Position numbers and translations under genes: made by a program | Notes under the pieces: generated by a model | Seen by the model: only the letters and a program-made list of their open reading frames with translations | Told to the model about the DNA's origin: nothing | Databases searched by the model: none | NCBI GenBank assembly: GCA_040768585.1 | Contig: JAXGMQ010000001.1 | Span: 682,001-746,000, forward strand | Source of the DNA: JAXGMQ01 sp040768585 | GTDB taxonomy: Bacteria; Caldisericota; Caldisericia; JAAYUI01 | Direction: 5' to 3' | Length of the DNA stretch: 64,000 bases | Shown: positions 63,890-64,000 of the stretch, piece after piece | Position numbering within the stretch: position 1 is the stretch's first letter | Layout: every line of letters starts with the position of its first letter

Positions 63890-64000
63890 TTAGACGTTCC
63901 TCATTAATATTAAACTTAAGGTGGCCATCTTCATCTTCTTTGTGATACTTGATCCTATCGATAAAGAAGGAATACCATTTGTCTGTGTATTTATAGGATA
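63849..64000 (-). CDS. 3' end of an unidentified gene running off the right edge
   Basis: Minus-strand frame open from 63998 to the TAA at 63849-63851, 49 residues (SYKYTDKWYSFF, then KFNINEERLRESFMAIYTESYK), charged and aromatic as in a genuine protein. It overlaps the upstream edge of the fragment at 63557-63889 in another frame, so the two may once have been one gene. The start is outside the window. Confidence 0.5.
   Translation of the reverse strand, partial: SYKYTDKWYSFFIDRIKYHKEDEDGHLKFNINEERLRESFMAIYTESYK

Overview
The window is bacterial chromosome of middling G+C from an anaerobe that appears to ferment amino acids or sugars. Metabolic markers are glutamate dehydrogenase, the phosphotransbutyrylase/butyrate kinase pair and a complete FixABCX-type electron-transfer-flavoprotein operon. 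The 16S rRNA gene carries a normal anti-Shine-Dalgarno end, and most genes have AGGAGG-like ribosome sites. At least six genes instead have a promoter -10 element only 6-9 bases before the start codon, which suggests leaderless mRNAs. The 16S gene differs from usually invariant sequence at several sites, so the host is probably a poorly sampled deep lineage. I cannot assign a phylum from sequence alone. Many exported proteins carry C-terminal copper-amine-oxidase-N-like 'stalk' domains.

Layout. 1-2.2 kb: end of an unknown gene, then a two-gene CBASS-like unit (CD-NTase with AGS-C sensor plus a DUF6602 PD-(D/E)XK nuclease). 2.2-6.6 kb: gdhA and an operon buk / DUF2268-like / ptb. 6.7-14.7 kb: methyltransferase, lipoprotein, RlmN with a 450-residue repetitive charged tail coupled to mltG, a formylglycine-generating-enzyme-like exported protein lying between two copies of the mltG 3' end, and an exported protein of unknown role. 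15-25.4 kb: a block of minus-strand exported beta-propeller, stalk and DUF5666 proteins sharing 3' modules and terminators. 25.6-34 kb: metK with a lipoprotein that looks like an inactivated ComEC-type metallo-beta-lactamase, and an operon of a repeat protein, a response regulator, a degenerate HD-GYP protein and a GH2 glycosidase. 34-37 kb: miaA with an SDH-type serine protease, and a tandem GNAT protein. 37.2-40.7 kb: fixABCX. 40.8-43 kb: an AT-rich pair, a membrane-anchored SNase-like nuclease overlapping a SIR2/DUF4917-like protein, which may be a second defence unit. 43.1-50.2 kb: TPR protein, Roadblock protein, rsmI, sbcD, sbcC. 51.3-53.3 kb: a solitary 16S rRNA transcription unit with tandem promoters, a processing stem and its own terminator. 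53.4-56.6 kb: feoA-feoB-feoC-feoC with a perfect operator-like inverted repeat. 56.7-63.5 kb: two paralogous exported gluzincin peptidases sharing a near-identical 734-bp 3' module. 63.5-64 kb: a gene fragment and the end of another gene.

How the genes work together. GDH, Ptb-Buk and FixABCX fit fermentation to short-chain acids with flavin-based electron bifurcation. The Feo system imports Fe(II), presumably for Fe-S enzymes such as RlmN and FixX. SbcCD, RsmI, MiaA and RlmN are housekeeping functions. A recurring theme is homologues of enzymes lacking key catalytic residues: GDH Lys to Glu, DUF2268 without the first His of HExxH, an MBL-fold lipoprotein without its metal motifs, and an HD-GYP domain without the HD histidine.
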